A DNA stretch of 64,000 bases from Ancylostoma caninum. Its lineage: Eukaryota; Nematoda; Chromadorea; Rhabditida; Ancylostomatidae. The DNA is taken from positions 930,001-994,000 of the forward strand of contig JBAJFG010000004.1 of assembly GCA_037903475.1 (NCBI GenBank), read 5' to 3'. Made by a program: the position numbers and the translations under genes. A model generated the notes under the pieces. The model was not told where the DNA came from. It saw only the letters and a program-made list of their open reading frames with translations, and ran no database searches. This document shows, piece by piece, positions 62,140-64,000 of the stretch. Every line of letters begins with the position of its first letter. Positions within the stretch are counted from its first letter, which is position 1.

Positions 62140-62751
62140 CTCTGATGTTCACTGACGATACATTTGGCGAGGTTTGTTTGGCAACCTCGAAAACGAGCTT
62201 GCCATCTAGCTAGGCAAACAAAGCCCGCCAAATGTATTGCCAAACAAGAAGTCCCGTAAAATATATCGCCATGCAAACCCCGTCAAATGTATCGCCACGC
62301 AAACCTCGCCAAATGTACCGTCAAACAAAAGGGTTATCAACCGCGCAAAAATTCGATATTATCAGGAATCGTACCATGATATCAATCTTAGGAGTCCACT
62401 GCCTTACCAGCTGAGCCATCCTGATCGACACCGCCGATGGTTGAGTCTCCAGCTAAGAATGAAATGAACGCCTTATCAGAACACCCGTAAAATGTGTCGT
62501 CACGCAAACCTTGCCATTTGTATCGTCCAACAAACCTCGTCAAATGTATCGTTAGCAGATTCTCTTGCCAAATGTATCGCCAAACACCCGTAAAATGTAT
62601 CGTCAACAGATTCTCTTGCCAAATGTATCGTCAAACAGGCTCTTCACTCATTCTCCCGTAAATCATATTGCCAAACAAACTTTTATCCCGTAAATCAATC
62701 ATATCGTCAAACACATTCTCTTGCCAAATGTATCGTCAATGAACATCAGAG
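62140..62751. mobile_element. TA-flanked repeat with an internal tRNA-like core, full copy
   Basis: The ends are inverted for about 30 bp (CTCTGATGTTCACTGACGAT and the complement of CTCTGATGTTCATTGACGAT), with TA at 62138-62139 and 62752-62753. On the minus strand it has two arrays of units of the form GACGATACATTTGGCAAG. Between them at about 62435-62345 is a tRNA-like segment: GGATGGCTCAGCTGGTAAGG (A box) and GGTACGATTCC (B box). Partial copies are at 430-1110 and 18250-18640. No protein is encoded. It combines features of a Tc1/mariner-type MITE with a pol III-type promoter. Confidence 0.75.
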
Positions 62752-63734
62752 TACTGACGGAATCAGGAAACGATAAGGTCGACATTGGTCGCCAAAAGCC
62801 GAACAGAACAACAAACTAATCGAGAATAAAGGAATAAAAACTCTGGAAAAAGTAGAGACCAAACTAATGAAAGTAGCGTAGAAAAAAAAGGACCGAGGCT
62901 TTCAAAGGGGCTTTCAAATGATTTCAATTCCCGCGCAGGCTCGATTGGATCGGCGTTCCGCTTTGGACGGCTTGCGATAGTGCCTTGGAGCGAGCGGAGA
63001 AAGGCAAATACTCACAAGATAGGAGATGATAAGTGATAGTATGTGAGGCGTATGATAGCACATACTTACAAGTATAGGGGGAATGGTAGGAGGTTGGAAA
63101 CTTATGTGTTTGAATAGGGGAATTATGCCCCGCTGTTTGGCTCAGCTTGCACCCCAGCCTGTTTGAAACAGGCTGGCCCCTTTACCGAGCATGCAATTCC
63201 TGGATTCACATAAGTTTTGTGATCTGATAGCATACATTTATTTCGAGTGCTATGGCGCTTCTTCACCTCAAATTTGGTGTCAATCGGTTAGGCCTCGAGT
63301 TAACGGGAGAGCCTTGCAATCACTCAGATTCAGAATGTGAGCGTATACTTTTCTAGTTCACATACGTTTAGATTGTCTCTCCCGAAATCTTCTAGTGTTC
63401 CCTTAGTTCTTATCTCACTGAAGATTCCAGCTCAATCCATGCAGATTCCGCGGCGCAGGAGTCGTTCAAGTCCTCCGGATTATGGGAACCTGTACATGAT
63501 CTGCTTCAATCGAACTTTCCAACATCGATCGCCGCAATTGCTCTGCTAAAGCTACGAGCAATTCTTCTACGAGCCTTTTTCGTCTTTCATCGCCTTTATC
63601 AACGCATTTCTTTTCTTTGGACCAACGAACACCTCAAAGTTTTTCTGGGGCTGGGCCCCGAACCCGTACGAAGCCCCTTTTGCTTTTCGACCCTTTTACG
63701 AAGCCCAGCTTGCCCACCGACAAGCTGCGCTGGG
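62752..63734. other. Unassigned stretch with a small palindrome
   Basis: CCAGCCTGTTT and AAACAGGCTGG form a near-perfect 23-bp palindrome at about 63152-63174. The segment TACGAAGCCCC occurs near 61897, 63668 and 63699, which suggests a small repeat. No gene is supported. Confidence 0.4.
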
Positions 63735-63925
63735 GCCTGGAGAGGCAGCGCGGCTGAGACGTAAGCTGTTAGGTGCAATGTCGTCTACGTCACAACCAAA
63801 TCATTGTGAAGATAACGATGAAACGTGATACGCAGATTAGAGATGATGACGTGCAGTGCTGGCCAACGTGGCCACCTCTCGATCCCCGCGTGCGTGGGCG
63901 GACTCGTCGATTCGATTATGGCAGA
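63735..63925. repeat. Partial copy of the MITE at 57237-57472
   Basis: It shares GAGAGGCAGCGCGGCTG, CATTGTGAAGATAACGATGA, GATGATGACGTG and the end CGTGCGTGGGCGGACTCGTC with the 57-kb copy. The left end and the outer bases of the right end are missing. Confidence 0.7.
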
Positions 63926-63932
63926 TTGTTAA

Positions 63933-64000
63933 AGGCAGGGGTCCACCTCATTTTCGTAGTTCAGCTAACAGCAGATTCTGCATCTACTCGGCGCGATGGT
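63933..64000. mobile_element. TTAA-flanked AGGCAG element running off the window
   Basis: TTAA at 63929-63932 is followed by AGGCAGGGGTCCACCTCATT and continues to the window edge. The 68 bp are the reverse complement of 1664-1731. The other end lies outside the window. Confidence 0.8.

Noticed and set aside
62345..62435. A working tRNA gene inside the TA-flanked repeat
   Set aside because: A-box and B-box segments are present but the acceptor stem does not close and the same segment occurs in degraded form in other repeat copies, so it is repeat-derived.
62140..62751. CRISPR-like array because of regularly recurring GATACATTTGGC units
   Set aside because: Units are degenerate, spacers are irregular and also repeat-like, the context is eukaryotic, and no cas genes exist.

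Overview
The window looks like a piece of a nematode nuclear genome, most likely from a strongylid (hookworm-type) worm. It holds one fully readable conserved gene, an enolase on the minus strand with ten coding exons. That gene has compact introns with TTTCAG-like acceptors and a likely trans-splice site just before its ATG. Most of the remaining 64 kb is transposon sequence of kinds common in nematodes: DD37D and DD34D mariner/Tc1 elements, RTE and CR1 non-LTR retrotransposons, Penelope-like elements, a BEL/Pao gag remnant, and many short inverted-repeat elements. The genus is an inference, because no species-specific marker is visible.

Layout. 0-5 kb: a dispersed repeat with a tRNA-like core (430-1110), a TTAA-flanked MITE (1325-1731) and a foldback element with arms of about 620 bp (3207-4748). 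5-9 kb: a mariner-ended element without a visible transposase (5171-6064) and a decayed mariner (7145-8453). 9-19 kb: mostly unassigned sequence with a TTAA element, two inverted-repeat elements and a second copy of the tRNA-like repeat. 19-23 kb: two RTE fragments in opposite orientations. 23-25 kb: hAT-type MITEs. 25-30 kb: enolase, with a mariner in intron 1 and a CCCACC-rich inverted-repeat element in intron 3. 30-36 kb: unassigned sequence, a hAT MITE with a perfect 8-bp target duplication, and other foldbacks. 36-39 kb: a Penelope-like RT fragment abutting an RTE fragment. 39-46 kb: tandem repeats, an unknown Cys-rich ORF and a BEL/Pao gag remnant. 46-48 kb: a probable small host gene of unknown function. 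48-52 kb: a nearly full-length CR1-like retrotransposon. 52-55 kb: an RTE endonuclease fragment, a tRNA-like SINE head, a Penelope-like 3' end and a DD37D mariner. 55-64 kb: MITEs, Penelope-like fragments, a GC-rich foldback, a TA microsatellite split by a MITE, and the most complete copy of the tRNA-containing repeat.

There is no operon-like gene organisation and no bacterial-type system. The main story is one constitutive glycolytic gene in a dense, nested landscape of transposons. The most unusual items are the TA-flanked repeat that carries a tRNA-like promoter inside an array of short repeats, the TTAA-flanked MITE families, the long foldback at 3.2-4.7 kb, and the Penelope-like 3' ends with a hammerhead-like core. 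No novel functional system can be demonstrated from sequence alone.
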